From positions 1 to 64,000 of the forward strand of contig MELC01000014.1 in the NCBI GenBank assembly GCA_001767455.1: a stretch of DNA of 64,000 bases, in the 5' to 3' direction. Position 1 is the first letter of the stretch. Each line of letters begins with the position of its first letter. The notes below the pieces were generated by a model. It saw nothing but the letters and a program-made list of their open reading frames with translations. It had not been told where the DNA came from and did no database searches. A program made the position numbers and the translations under genes. The DNA is from Acidobacteria bacterium RIFCSPLOWO2_12_FULL_66_21 (GTDB taxonomy: Bacteria; Acidobacteriota; Vicinamibacteria; Vicinamibacterales; 2-12-FULL-66-21). Shown piece after piece: positions 34,734-43,932 of this stretch.

Positions 34734-35574
34734 CCTCGCCCTGCTCGCCGCGCTGGCGGCATGCACCAACTTCTACGAAGTGGCCATCGAAACGCCCATC
34801 TCGCCGAAGATGGACGTGTCCGCCTTCAACCGCGTGCTCGTCGCCGGCTTCATCGCCGGGGGAACCGACGATGTCGACGCGAACCTGGAGACGGTGCGGC
34901 TGCTGAGGAGCCAGTTGCGCAGCAAGTCGTCGATGCGCGTGATCGAAGCCGAGGTGCTTCCGCTCGCCGAGATTGCCGCCGAACAGTCGAAGACGCCGTC
35001 GAACGCGGGCGACATCGCCGCGGTGCCGCAGTTGGGCGCGGCGGATCCGCCGCTTCCGCAGGGCCAGCCACAGGCGCCGCCGCAGCAGGCGCAGCCGCAG
35101 CTCGCGGTGCCGCAACAGCCGGCACCCGAGCACGAGAACAAGATCCGCACGCAGAAGGACCTCGAGAAGTTCCAGGGCATCTTCTCGGACGTCGCCTTCT
35201 GGAAGAAGATCGGCGAGGAGTACCAGAACCCGCTGATCGTCACGGGCACCGTCCTCTTCGTGCCTCACCAGGTGAATGGATTCGTCACGCGCAATCAGGA
35301 GGTCTACGACAACCTCGGGCGCCGCAGCGTCGTACCGGTCCGCGCCTACATGGAGCGCAAGGGGTTCATCCTGTCGCCGACCTTCATCTTCATCGACGGC
35401 CGCACGGGTGAGACGCTCTACAAGGAGCAGGTGTCCCAGGACGTGCTCTACAATTCGCAGCAGAACACGCCCGCCCTCTCGTCCTATTTCGAGCTGATGG
35501 ACCAGCTCATCCCGAGCTTCCTCGGCACGCTGAGCACCCAGAAGATCCGGGGCACCCGCGTCCTGCTCAGGTAA
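34702..35574 (+). CDS. Lipoprotein of unknown function
   Basis: A 290-residue protein with lipoprotein signal (LALLAALAAC, Cys near 21). The first 90 residues resemble a Rossmann-like exported domain (MDVSAFNRVLVAGFIAGG). A Pro/Gln linker (about 105-145) is followed by a conserved-looking C-terminal half (YQNPLIVTGTVLFVPHQVNG, SPTFIFIDGRTGETLYKEQV). I do not recognise a named family. It is coupled to the TPR protein gene by overlap, so the two probably work together in the envelope. Confidence 0.75.
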   Translation: MNARSAAPIVSLALLAALAACTNFYEVAIETPISPKMDVSAFNRVLVAGFIAGGTDDVDANLETVRLLRSQLRSKSSMRVIEAEVLPLAEIAAEQSKTPSNAGDIAAVPQLGAADPPLPQGQPQAPPQQAQPQLAVPQQPAPEHENKIRTQKDLEKFQGIFSDVAFWKKIGEEYQNPLIVTGTVLFVPHQVNGFVTRNQEVYDNLGRRSVVPVRAYMERKGFILSPTFIFIDGRTGETLYKEQVSQDVLYNSQQNTPALSSYFELMDQLIPSFLGTLSTQKIRGTRVLLR

Positions 35575-35707
35575 CCCGCCTTCGCGCCTTCACGAGGTCG
35601 CTACGTCGAGGCAGGCCTTGCCTGGGCGGCGACGGTCGTGTTACTCTTACTCCTTTGCGTAGAGTGGGAAAGGCCCGCTCTGACGGGGCTCGCGGAGGGT
35701 GGGAAAC

Positions 35708-36022
35708 GTGTTCGCAATCATTCAGACCGGCGGGCGTCAGGTGAAGGTGGGCCCCGGCTCAGTCGTGACGGTCGACCGTCTGGCGGCCGAGGTGGGCAAC
35801 GAGGTCACCTTCGACCAGGTGCTGTTCGTTGAAAAGGACGGCGGCGAGATGCTCGCGGGCGCGCCGTTCGTGGCCGACGCCAAGGTGATCGGGATCGTCA
35901 ACGGCGAATCGCGCGGCCCGAAGATCCGCGTATTCAAGAAGAAGCGCCGCAAGGGGATCCGCCGGACGAAGGGTCACCGCAGCACGTACACGGTCGTCCG
36001 CGTCACGGACATCATCGGATAA
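35708..36022 (+). CDS. rplU: Ribosomal protein bL21
   Basis: A 104-residue large-subunit protein. Start is GTG at 35708 with AGGG about nine bases upstream, giving [17 protein letters not shown]; an in-frame GTG at 35699 is less likely. The C-terminus [20 protein letters not shown] is the typical rRNA-binding end. rplU-rpmA-obgE is the usual bacterial order. Confidence 0.97.
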   Translation: MFAIIQTGGRQVKVGPGSVVTVDRLAAEVGNEVTFDQVLFVEKDGGEMLAGAPFVADAKVIGIVNGESRGPKIRVFKKKRRKGIRRTKGHRSTYTVVRVTDIIG

Positions 36023-36036
36023 TTGCAGGTTCAGTA

Positions 36037-36294
36037 ATGGCTCATAAAAAAGGTCAGGGCAGCTCCCGCAACGGGCGCGACAGCAACGCCCAGCGCCTGG
36101 GCGTCAAGCGCCACGACGGCAACATCGTCACGGGCGGGTCGATCCTCGTGCGGCAGCGCGGGCGGCGTTTCCGCCCCGGACTGAACGTCGGCCTCGGCAA
36201 GGACGACACGCTCTTTGCGAAGGTGGACGGCAAGGTGAAGTTCTCGGACCACGGGGCGCGCGGCCGCGTCATCAGCATTCTGCCGCTGGAATAG
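36037..36294 (+). CDS. rpmA: Ribosomal protein bL27
   Basis: 85 residues, starting [20 protein letters not shown] and containing [20 protein letters not shown]. The N-terminal tail reaches the peptidyl transferase centre. No cleavable N-terminal extension of the Firmicutes type is present. Confidence 0.97.
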   Translation: MAHKKGQGSSRNGRDSNAQRLGVKRHDGNIVTGGSILVRQRGRRFRPGLNVGLGKDDTLFAKVDGKVKFSDHGARGRVISILPLE

Positions 36295-36296
36295 CG

Positions 36297-38132
<1,836 letters not shown>

Positions 38133-38146
<14 letters not shown>

Positions 38147-38543
38147 AACACGACGCACGTCTGGTGGAAAGAAACGGCTCACGGGCGAGGTCGGCAAGGC
38201 CGTCCGCGCGGCGCTCGACAAGAAGGCGTCGGACGTCGTCGTGCTCGACCTGCGCGGCACGCCGGCCTTCACGGACTTCTTCGTGCTGTGCTCGGGACAC
38301 ACGCCGCGGCAGGTGAAGGCCATCGCCGACGCCGTCGAGGAGTCGCTGCGCGCGGCCAGGGTGCGGCCGGCGCACATCGAGGGGCACGACCGCGCCGAAT
38401 GGATCCTGATGGACTTCTTCTCGTTCGTCGTTCACGTGTTCACGCCGCAGACGCGCGCGTTCTATTCGCTCGAGCGCCTGTGGGGAGACGCCGAGCGGAT
38501 CGAGGTCAGCGACGAACCGGCCGCCGGCGCGGTCCGTCCGTGA
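38133..38543 (+). CDS. rsfS: Ribosomal silencing factor RsfS
   Basis: A 136-residue protein that binds uL14 and blocks subunit joining in poor growth. Marks: KKASDVVVLDLRGTPAFTDF, VLCSGHTPRQVKAIADAVEE, GHDRAEWILMDFFSFVVHVF and FYSLERLWGDA. The ATG at 38133 lies inside the nadD end (14-bp overlap). The stop overlaps the next gene as GTGA. Confidence 0.95.
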
Positions 38544-39529
38544 CCGCGCGGCGCGCCGCCGGCCGCGCTCCGCGCCGGACCCGCGACCGTGCCGTGGGGC
38601 TGCTCGGGCGCAGCCCCGCCATGCGCGAGCTCGTCGACCAGGTGCGGCGGTTCGCGGAAGCCGACGCCAACGTCCTCATCACCGGCGAGACGGGATCCGG
38701 CAAGGACCTCGTGGCGCTGGCGCTGCACGCGTCCGGTCCGCGCCGCTCCCGCCCCTTCGTCAAGGTTGATTGCCCCAGCCTCCCTCACAATCTGATCGAG
38801 TCCGAGCTGTTCGGCCACGAGCGTGGCGCGTTCACGGACGCGTCGGTCGCGAAACCCGGGAAGTTCGAGCTCGCGGGCAAGGGCACCATCTACCTGGACG
38901 GCGTCGCCGAACTGCCGATCGACGGGCAGGCCAAACTGCTGCGGCTCGTGGAAGAGAAGCAGGCCGAGCGGCTCGGCGGCACCGCGTCGTATCCCCTCCA
39001 GGCGCGCGTCATCGCGTCGGCGGACGCGGACCTGGAGTCCGCAGTCCGCAACGGACTGTTCCGCGGCGATCTGTATCACCGCCTCCGCGTGCTGCCCCTG
39101 CGCGTCCCGCCGCTCAGAGAGCGGCGCCAGGACATTGCGCTGCTGGCGCGGGCGTTCCTGCGCGAGGCCGCCCGCCGCCACGGCCGCGGCCGCCTGCGGC
39201 TCGATGCCGGCGCGGTGTCGGCCCTCGAGCGCCACGCGTGGCCCGGCAACGTGCGCGAGCTCAAACATGTCATGGAGCGGGCCGTGCTGTCGCTCGATCC
39301 GTCGCGCGACGAGGTCGGCGCCGAGGATCTGCCGCTCGATCTGTTCGACGAGCTGTCCGCGTTGTACGACGCCGACGCGTCGGGGCGCCCGACGCTCGAC
39401 GAGCTGGAGCGCCGGTACGTCGAGCTGGTGCTGCGCGAGACGAAAGACCGTCAGGAAGAGGCGGCGAGGATTCTCGGCATCAGCCGGAAGGCGTTATGGG
39501 AAAAGCGCCGGCGGTACGGGCTGCGCTGA
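38540..39529 (+). CDS. Degenerate sigma-54-type AAA+ regulator without receiver
   Basis: A 329-residue protein from a GTG start coupled to rsfS. It has a central AAA+ domain and a Fis-type HTH (DRQEEAARILGISRKALWEK), no receiver or sensor domain. Walker A GETGSGKD is intact. The sigma-54 contact loop is GAFTDA rather than GAFTGA, Walker B reads IYLDGVAEL where the family has LFLDEI, and FRGDLYHRL replaces FREDLYYRL. The lost Walker B glutamate and altered loop argue against normal ATP hydrolysis and sigma-54 remodelling. It may act as a plain DNA-binding regulator. Confidence 0.85.
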   Translation: MTARRAAGRAPRRTRDRAVGLLGRSPAMRELVDQVRRFAEADANVLITGETGSGKDLVALALHASGPRRSRPFVKVDCPSLPHNLIESELFGHERGAFTDASVAKPGKFELAGKGTIYLDGVAELPIDGQAKLLRLVEEKQAERLGGTASYPLQARVIASADADLESAVRNGLFRGDLYHRLRVLPLRVPPLRERRQDIALLARAFLREAARRHGRGRLRLDAGAVSALERHAWPGNVRELKHVMERAVLSLDPSRDEVGAEDLPLDLFDELSALYDADASGRPTLDELERRYVELVLRETKDRQEEAARILGISRKALWEKRRRYGLR

Positions 39530-40251
39530 CGAGGATCGCGGACGCGGCGCTGGCGGTGCTGCTCGCGCCGGCCTGCGCCTGCTGCGCCGGGCCGCTCGAC
39601 GAACCCACCGCAGGCCCGGTCTGCCGCGGCTGCTGGTCGTCGATCGTTCCCATCACCCCGCCCGTCTGCGACACGTGCGGCGACCCGCTGCCGTCGTGGC
39701 GCGTCATCTCGGTCGAGCGATCGCGATGCCCGCGCTGCCGCCGCCGGCGAGGCGCCGTCACGCGCAGCCGGGCGATCGGCGCGTACGACGGCGCGCTGCG
39801 CGACATCGTTCATGCGCTGAAGTACGACGGGCGGCGACAGCTCGCACAGAGGCTGGGCGCGCGCCTCGCGGCGAGCGCGGCGGACCTGATCGCCGGAGCG
39901 GACGTCGCGGTCCCCGTTCCTCTCCACCCTGCGCGCCGCCGCGCGCGCGGGTACAACCAGGCCGCGGACATCGCGCGCTCGCTCGGTCTGCCCGTCCTGC
40001 CGGCGCTCAGGCGCATCCGCGCGACGAGGTCCCAGACAGACCTGCCGGCCTCGCGGCGCCACGCAAACGTGCGCGGCGCGTTTGCCCTGGCCGGGCGCGT
40101 CGAGGTCACGGGCCTGACGATGGTCCTGGTGGACGATGTGAGCACGACGGGGGCGACGATCGAGGCGTGCGCGCGTGTGCTGCTCGCGGCAGGGGCGCGC
40201 GAGGTGCGGGCGGTCACCGCGGCGCGAGTCGTGTCGCGGCCGCGGCGATGA
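39496..40251 (+). CDS. comF: ComF-family phosphoribosyltransferase-like protein
   Basis: A 251-residue protein with the double zinc finger CACCAGPLD, CRGCW, CDTCGDPL, CPRCRRRR (about 20-80), then a PRTase fold with VPVPLHPARRRARGYNQA and the PRPP loop VLVDDVSTTGATI (about 208-220). It helps DNA uptake in naturally competent bacteria. The ATG at 39496 overlaps the previous gene by 34 bp. It is convergent with tmk, overlapping by 38 bp. Confidence 0.9.
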   Translation: MGKAPAVRAALTRIADAALAVLLAPACACCAGPLDEPTAGPVCRGCWSSIVPITPPVCDTCGDPLPSWRVISVERSRCPRCRRRRGAVTRSRAIGAYDGALRDIVHALKYDGRRQLAQRLGARLAASAADLIAGADVAVPVPLHPARRRARGYNQAADIARSLGLPVLPALRRIRATRSQTDLPASRRHANVRGAFALAGRVEVTGLTMVLVDDVSTTGATIEACARVLLAAGAREVRAVTAARVVSRPRR

Positions 40252-40831
40252 CGCCGGCCGAGACGGCGCCTTTCGGCCGCTCGCCGTCCAGCCGCGTCCA
40301 CGACGCCTGGCCGGCCTGGCGATGGTAGCTCATGCGGACGCGCGAGAGCAGCGCCAGGTCGCGCTCGTAGCGATCGCGGCCCGAGGCTTTCCGCTCCACC
40401 GCGGTCTCGGGGGCGATGTCGAGGAGGATCGTGAGGTCCGGCTGCGGCAGGAACCGCTGGATGTCGGTCAGCCAGGCGGGGTCCAGGCCCTGCGCCTCGC
40501 CGTAGGCCACGCTCGACGCGAGATACCGATCGCACAGGAGCACGGTGCCCGCATCGAGCGCCCGTTCGATGCCGCCGCGCTTCTCGTACCGGTTCGCCAC
40601 ATACAGCAGCTGCATGACGTCGGCCGCGTACTCGCGCTCGCCGTCGAGTGCCTTGCGGATCTCGGTCCCGATCGGCGTGTCGTAATCGGGAAAGGACAGC
40701 AGCTCGCACGCGCGCCCCTCGGACGCCACGTACTCGCGCAGCAGCTCGGCCTGCGTCTGCTTCCCGCTCTGGTCGAGGCCTTCAAAGGCAATCAAGAGGC
40801 CGCTACGTTTCGAGCGCAAGAATGTCCTCAA
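40214..40831 (-). CDS. tmk: Thymidylate kinase
   Basis: A 205-residue dTMP kinase. The P-loop is FEGLDQSGKQTQAELL (about 15-30), in which DQSGKQT varies the usual D-GSGKST. The DR(Y/F) motif is CDRYLASSVAYGEAQGLDP, and the LID region is ERKASGRDRYE. It overlaps the lysA 3' end by 29 bp, so translation of the two is coupled. Confidence 0.92.
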   Translation of the reverse strand: MRTFLRSKRSGLLIAFEGLDQSGKQTQAELLREYVASEGRACELLSFPDYDTPIGTEIRKALDGEREYAADVMQLLYVANRYEKRGGIERALDAGTVLLCDRYLASSVAYGEAQGLDPAWLTDIQRFLPQPDLTILLDIAPETAVERKASGRDRYERDLALLSRVRMSYHRQAGQASWTRLDGERPKGAVSAGVIAAAATRLAPR

Positions 40832-42041
40832 TCGTCTGGCGCCTTCGGATCCTCGTCCATCGCGTGCCGTCGACCAGCACCTCGGGCGCCAGCGTCCGGC
40901 GGTTGTAGTTCGAGGCCATGACCGCGGCGTAGGCCCCGGTGTCCATCACCGCCATCAGGTCGCCGGGCGCCGGGCGGTTCAGGCGGCGGTCCTTGCCGAG
41001 CGTGTCGCTGCTCTCGCAGAGCGGTCCCACGATGTCGCACGTGATTTCGGGCGCGGTGGCGGCGAGGACGGGCTCGATGCGATGGAAGGCGCCGTACAGC
41101 ATCGGCCGGATCAGCTCGGTCATCCCGGCGTCGAGCACGACGAAGGTGATGCCGGGCTGTTCCTTGACGTCGACGACGGTGGAGAGCAGCGCGCCGGCGG
41201 GCGCGATGATGTTGCGGCCCGGCTCGAGGACGAGCGTGAGCCCCGAGTCTTTCACCGCCGGCAGCAGCGCCGCGGCGTAGTCGGCGGCGTCCGGCACCGG
41301 AGAGCCGTCGTACGAGATGCCGAGGCCTCCCCCCAGATCGACGTGGTCGATCGAGACGGCGTCGCCGCGGAGCTCGCGCGCGAGCGCGACAATCGCCTCG
41401 GCCGCGCGGCGGAGCGGCGCGAGATCGGTGATCTGCGATCCCACGTGGATGTGCAGCCCGGCGATCTCGATTCCCTCCAGGCGGGAGGCGCGACGGCAGA
41501 TGTCGCGAACGGCGCCAATCGCCATGCCGAACTTGTTGGTCTTCAGCCCGGTGGAAATGTGCGGATGCGTTCCCGCCTCGATGTCAGGGTTCACCCGAAG
41601 CGCGACGCGCGCCCGGGTGTCGCGCGCGCGGGCCAGCGCGCTGATCCGCTCGAGCTCCCCTTCGGATTCCGCGTTGATCGTCCTGACGCCGAGCTCGATG
41701 GCTTGCGCGAGCTCCGCCTGCGTCTTGCCGACGCCGGTGAAGACGATCTCGGGCGGAATGAAGCCCGCGCGAAGCGCCACGTCGATTTCGCCGCCGGAGT
41801 TCGCGTCGGCCTGCGCGCCGAGCGAGCGCAGGAGCCGCGCGACGGCGAGCGTCGAGTTCGCCTTGAGCGCGTAGTGCAGCGCGTGCGGGTGGCTGGCGAA
41901 GGCGTCGTCGATCGCACGGAAGCGATTCCTGATGGTGGCGGCGCTGTAGACGTAGACAGGCGTGCCTTCGGCGGCGGCAATATCGGCCAGCCTCACGCCC
42001 TCGCAGGCCAGCGCGCCGTTGATCCTGGTGAAGTCGGACAC
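40803..42041 (-). CDS. lysA: Diaminopimelate decarboxylase
   Basis: Last step of lysine synthesis. 412 residues from a GTG start at 42041 (MSDFTRINGALACEG); the open frame continues to 42329 but that part lies in a repeat palindrome. PLP lysine in YALKANSTLAVARLLRS (about 60), HIHVGSQITD, DLGGGLGISY, EPGRNIIAPAG and the active-site Cys in GPLCESSDTLG are all present. No lysine riboswitch was seen upstream. Confidence 0.95.
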   Translation of the reverse strand: MSDFTRINGALACEGVRLADIAAAEGTPVYVYSAATIRNRFRAIDDAFASHPHALHYALKANSTLAVARLLRSLGAQADANSGGEIDVALRAGFIPPEIVFTGVGKTQAELAQAIELGVRTINAESEGELERISALARARDTRARVALRVNPDIEAGTHPHISTGLKTNKFGMAIGAVRDICRRASRLEGIEIAGLHIHVGSQITDLAPLRRAAEAIVALARELRGDAVSIDHVDLGGGLGISYDGSPVPDAADYAAALLPAVKDSGLTLVLEPGRNIIAPAGALLSTVVDVKEQPGITFVVLDAGMTELIRPMLYGAFHRIEPVLAATAPEITCDIVGPLCESSDTLGKDRRLNRPAPGDLMAVMDTGAYAAVMASNYNRRTLAPEVLVDGTRWTRIRRRQTIEDILALET

Positions 42042-42111
42042 GTATCGCGATTTTATCCCATCGGCGATACGGATCCGCGCAACTCCACACGCCCGATGGA
42101 CGGGCCACGAT

Positions 42112-42406
42112 CTTTCACACGAAGACCACGAAGACACGAAGTTCACGAAGACTGCAAGACCTGACGAGATCCGAGGTCCCTGTGTGCCGTCGGGCGCCGG
42201 CCTCGGGTGGCTCGAGGCCGGCGTTGCAGGACCGCGGGAACCGGCACATGCAAACAGCCGCAGATCAGGTGCTGCTTGCATGTGTCGGTTTCCGCGGTCC
42301 TTGCCGCGCTGCGCGCGGCCCGACGGCACGCAGTGGGTGATCGTCGCGCCGCCACTTCTGTCTTTCTTTCTGTCTTCGTGTCCTTCGTGCCCTTCGTGAG
42401 CTTCGT
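42112..42406. repeat. Large nested palindrome flanked by CTTCGTG arrays
   Basis: Outer arms are CACGAAG units (about 42116-42155) and inverted CTTCGTG units (about 42372-42406). Inside, GTGCCGTCGGGC (about 42183) pairs with GCCCGACGGCAC. Further inside, GGACCGCGGGAACCGGCACA and GCAAACAGC (42229-42256) pair with an inverted copy (42270-42300), with only a few mismatches. Together they form a hairpin-prone element of roughly 295 bp between divergent lysA and the sigma factor gene. It holds no credible ORF. Confidence 0.8.
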
Positions 42407-42432
42407 GCGCCTATACCGTCAGTACGTCTCAG

Positions 42433-42480
42433 CGTGACAGCGTGACAGCGTGACAGCGTGGCAGCGTGGCAGCGTGGCAG
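42433..42480. repeat. CGTGACAG octamer array
   Basis: Six tandem octamers CGTG(A/G)CAG: three with A, then three with G. It lies 25 bp before the sigma factor promoter. Confidence 0.85.
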
Positions 42481-42504
42481 CGGAACAGCTCTAATCGCAG
42501 GGCT

Positions 42505-42532
42505 TTGCACCTTGCACCCCGTTTGGTATCAT
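42505..42532 (+). promoter_or_regulatory. Promoter of the sigma factor / STAS operon
   Basis: TTGCAC (42505-42510), a 16-bp spacer and TATCAT (42527-42532). The -10 overlaps an ATG at 42531, which rules that ATG out and favours the start at 42576. Confidence 0.55.
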
Positions 42533-42575
42533 GCCTGCCAAGTCTCCCCAGAGCGACCGTACACGACACTTACGC

Positions 42576-43211
42576 ATGTCCGTTGATTCCTCCGCCGTCC
42601 AGCCGGCCACGCCCGACGCGCTCATCGAGCGGTGTCTCACCGGCGATCAGACGGCGTGGGATGCGATCGTCCGCCAGCACTGGCGGAAGGTCTTCAACGT
42701 GGCGTACAAGTTCGTGGGGCGGCACGACGAGGCCGAGGACCTGGCGCAGGACATCTTCCTGAAGATCTTCAAGGCCCTCGACACGTTCGATCGGCGGGCG
42801 AACTTCCAGACGTGGATCATCAGCATCAGCCGCAACCTGTGCATCGACCACTACCGCAGCGTGCGCAAGGAGCGGCAGACGATCGCGCGTGAGGTGGACA
42901 CGACCGCCCTGCAGCCGGCGTCGAGAGAGCGGACGCCGTACGCGCTCGCGGAGCACCAGGACCTGCGGGTGATGCTGCGCGTGGCGCTCGAGAAGCTGCC
43001 GCTGACCCTGCGGACGGCGGTGGTGCTGCGCGACCTGCAGGAGCTGTCGTACCAGGAGATCGCCGACCGGCTCGGATTGCCGGAAGGGACGGTGAAGTCG
43101 CGGATCAATCGCGGCCGCATCGAGCTGGCCCGCCAGCTCAAACGGATTCAGGACAAACAGCCGGGGCGGCGCGCCCGCGTGCGGCCCCGGCGGCCCGGAG
43201 TGATCGAATGA
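42576..43211 (+). CDS. ECF-like RNA polymerase sigma factor
   Basis: A 211-residue sigma-70 family protein. Region 2 has YKFVGRHDEAEDLAQDIFLK and TWIISISRNLCIDHYRSVRK; region 4 has LRTAVVLRDLQELSYQEIAD and PEGTVKSRINRGRIELARQL. The basic C-terminus (GRRARVRPRRPG) is short. No transmembrane anti-sigma factor follows; instead a STAS protein is coupled by a 4-bp overlap. Confidence 0.9.
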   Translation: MSVDSSAVQPATPDALIERCLTGDQTAWDAIVRQHWRKVFNVAYKFVGRHDEAEDLAQDIFLKIFKALDTFDRRANFQTWIISISRNLCIDHYRSVRKERQTIAREVDTTALQPASRERTPYALAEHQDLRVMLRVALEKLPLTLRTAVVLRDLQELSYQEIADRLGLPEGTVKSRINRGRIELARQLKRIQDKQPGRRARVRPRRPGVIE

Positions 43212-43549
43212 ACCTCACGACCGAACACGCGAACGGCGTCGCCGTCATCAGGGTGGGCGAATCCCGGCTGATGTATCCGCTGCTGTCGGAGTTCTCCACG
43301 GCCGTCACCGACCTGCTCGCCGCCGGGGAGCGCAAGGTCGTCGTCGACCTCTCGTCCGTGGCCTATGTCGACAGCGCCACGATCGGCTGCCTGATGGATC
43401 TCTATCGCCAGGCCGCGGCCGCCGGCGGCGCGCTGAAGCTCGCCGGCGTCCAGAAACGCGTGGAAACGATGCTCACGATGACGGGTGCGCAGAACTTCAT
43501 CGAGGTGCACCCCGACGAACCTTCCGCCGTCAAAAGCTTCGGAGCGTAG
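43208..43549 (+). CDS. STAS-domain anti-sigma factor antagonist
   Basis: A 113-residue single STAS domain of the SpoIIAA/RsbV type. VVVDLSSVAYVDSATIGCLM carries the phosphorylatable Ser region (about 45-64), and GGALKLAGVQKRVETMLTMT follows. Such proteins bind a partner-switching kinase. No such kinase is in the window, so its partner is elsewhere or is unusual. Confidence 0.88.
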   Translation: MNLTTEHANGVAVIRVGESRLMYPLLSEFSTAVTDLLAAGERKVVVDLSSVAYVDSATIGCLMDLYRQAAAAGGALKLAGVQKRVETMLTMTGAQNFIEVHPDEPSAVKSFGA

Positions 43550-43551
43550 CG

Positions 43552-43818
43552 ATGCGCACGATCACCCTGACCAACGGCGCGAAACTGGCCCTCGACGGCG
43601 ACCTGCTCGCCGTCCTCGAGTCGCTCTACTTCGAGGTGACCGCCAAGCGCGAGCTCGAGCGCACCTTCGAAGACATGGTCCGCGAGATCCAGCACGTCAT
43701 CGACCAGATGACCGACGACGAGCGGCGCCAGTACTTGTCCGAGAGCCTCTTCCTCAACGTGGTCTCGTACGAGAACGAACGGCTCGGGGCGTACATGAAG
43801 AAGCTCACGAAGAAGTAG
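43552..43818 (+). CDS. Small conserved-looking protein, unknown function
   Basis: 88 residues, starting 2 bp after the STAS gene. It begins MRTITLTNGAKLALDGDLLA and continues with charged helices (FEDMVREIQHVIDQMTDDER). No family recognised. Tight spacing suggests it shares the sigma/STAS operon. Confidence 0.7.
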   Translation: MRTITLTNGAKLALDGDLLAVLESLYFEVTAKRELERTFEDMVREIQHVIDQMTDDERRQYLSESLFLNVVSYENERLGAYMKKLTKK

Positions 43819-43819
43819 T

Positions 43820-43928
43820 CAACTCCAAAGGCCAAAGTCCAAATTCCAAAGGCACTTCAAACTCCAAACTTCGAATTTGAAATTTGGAGTGGCTTTGGAG
43901 TTTGGAGTTTGGAGTTTGGAATTATCGC
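43820..43928. repeat. Facing TTTGGAG heptamer arrays
   Basis: CTCCAAA/TCCAAAG units (43821-43870) face TTTGGAG heptamers (three tandem copies around 43896-43916) about a central TTCGAATTTGAAA. This fills the gap before the radical SAM gene. Confidence 0.8.
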
Positions 43929-43932
43929 TGAC

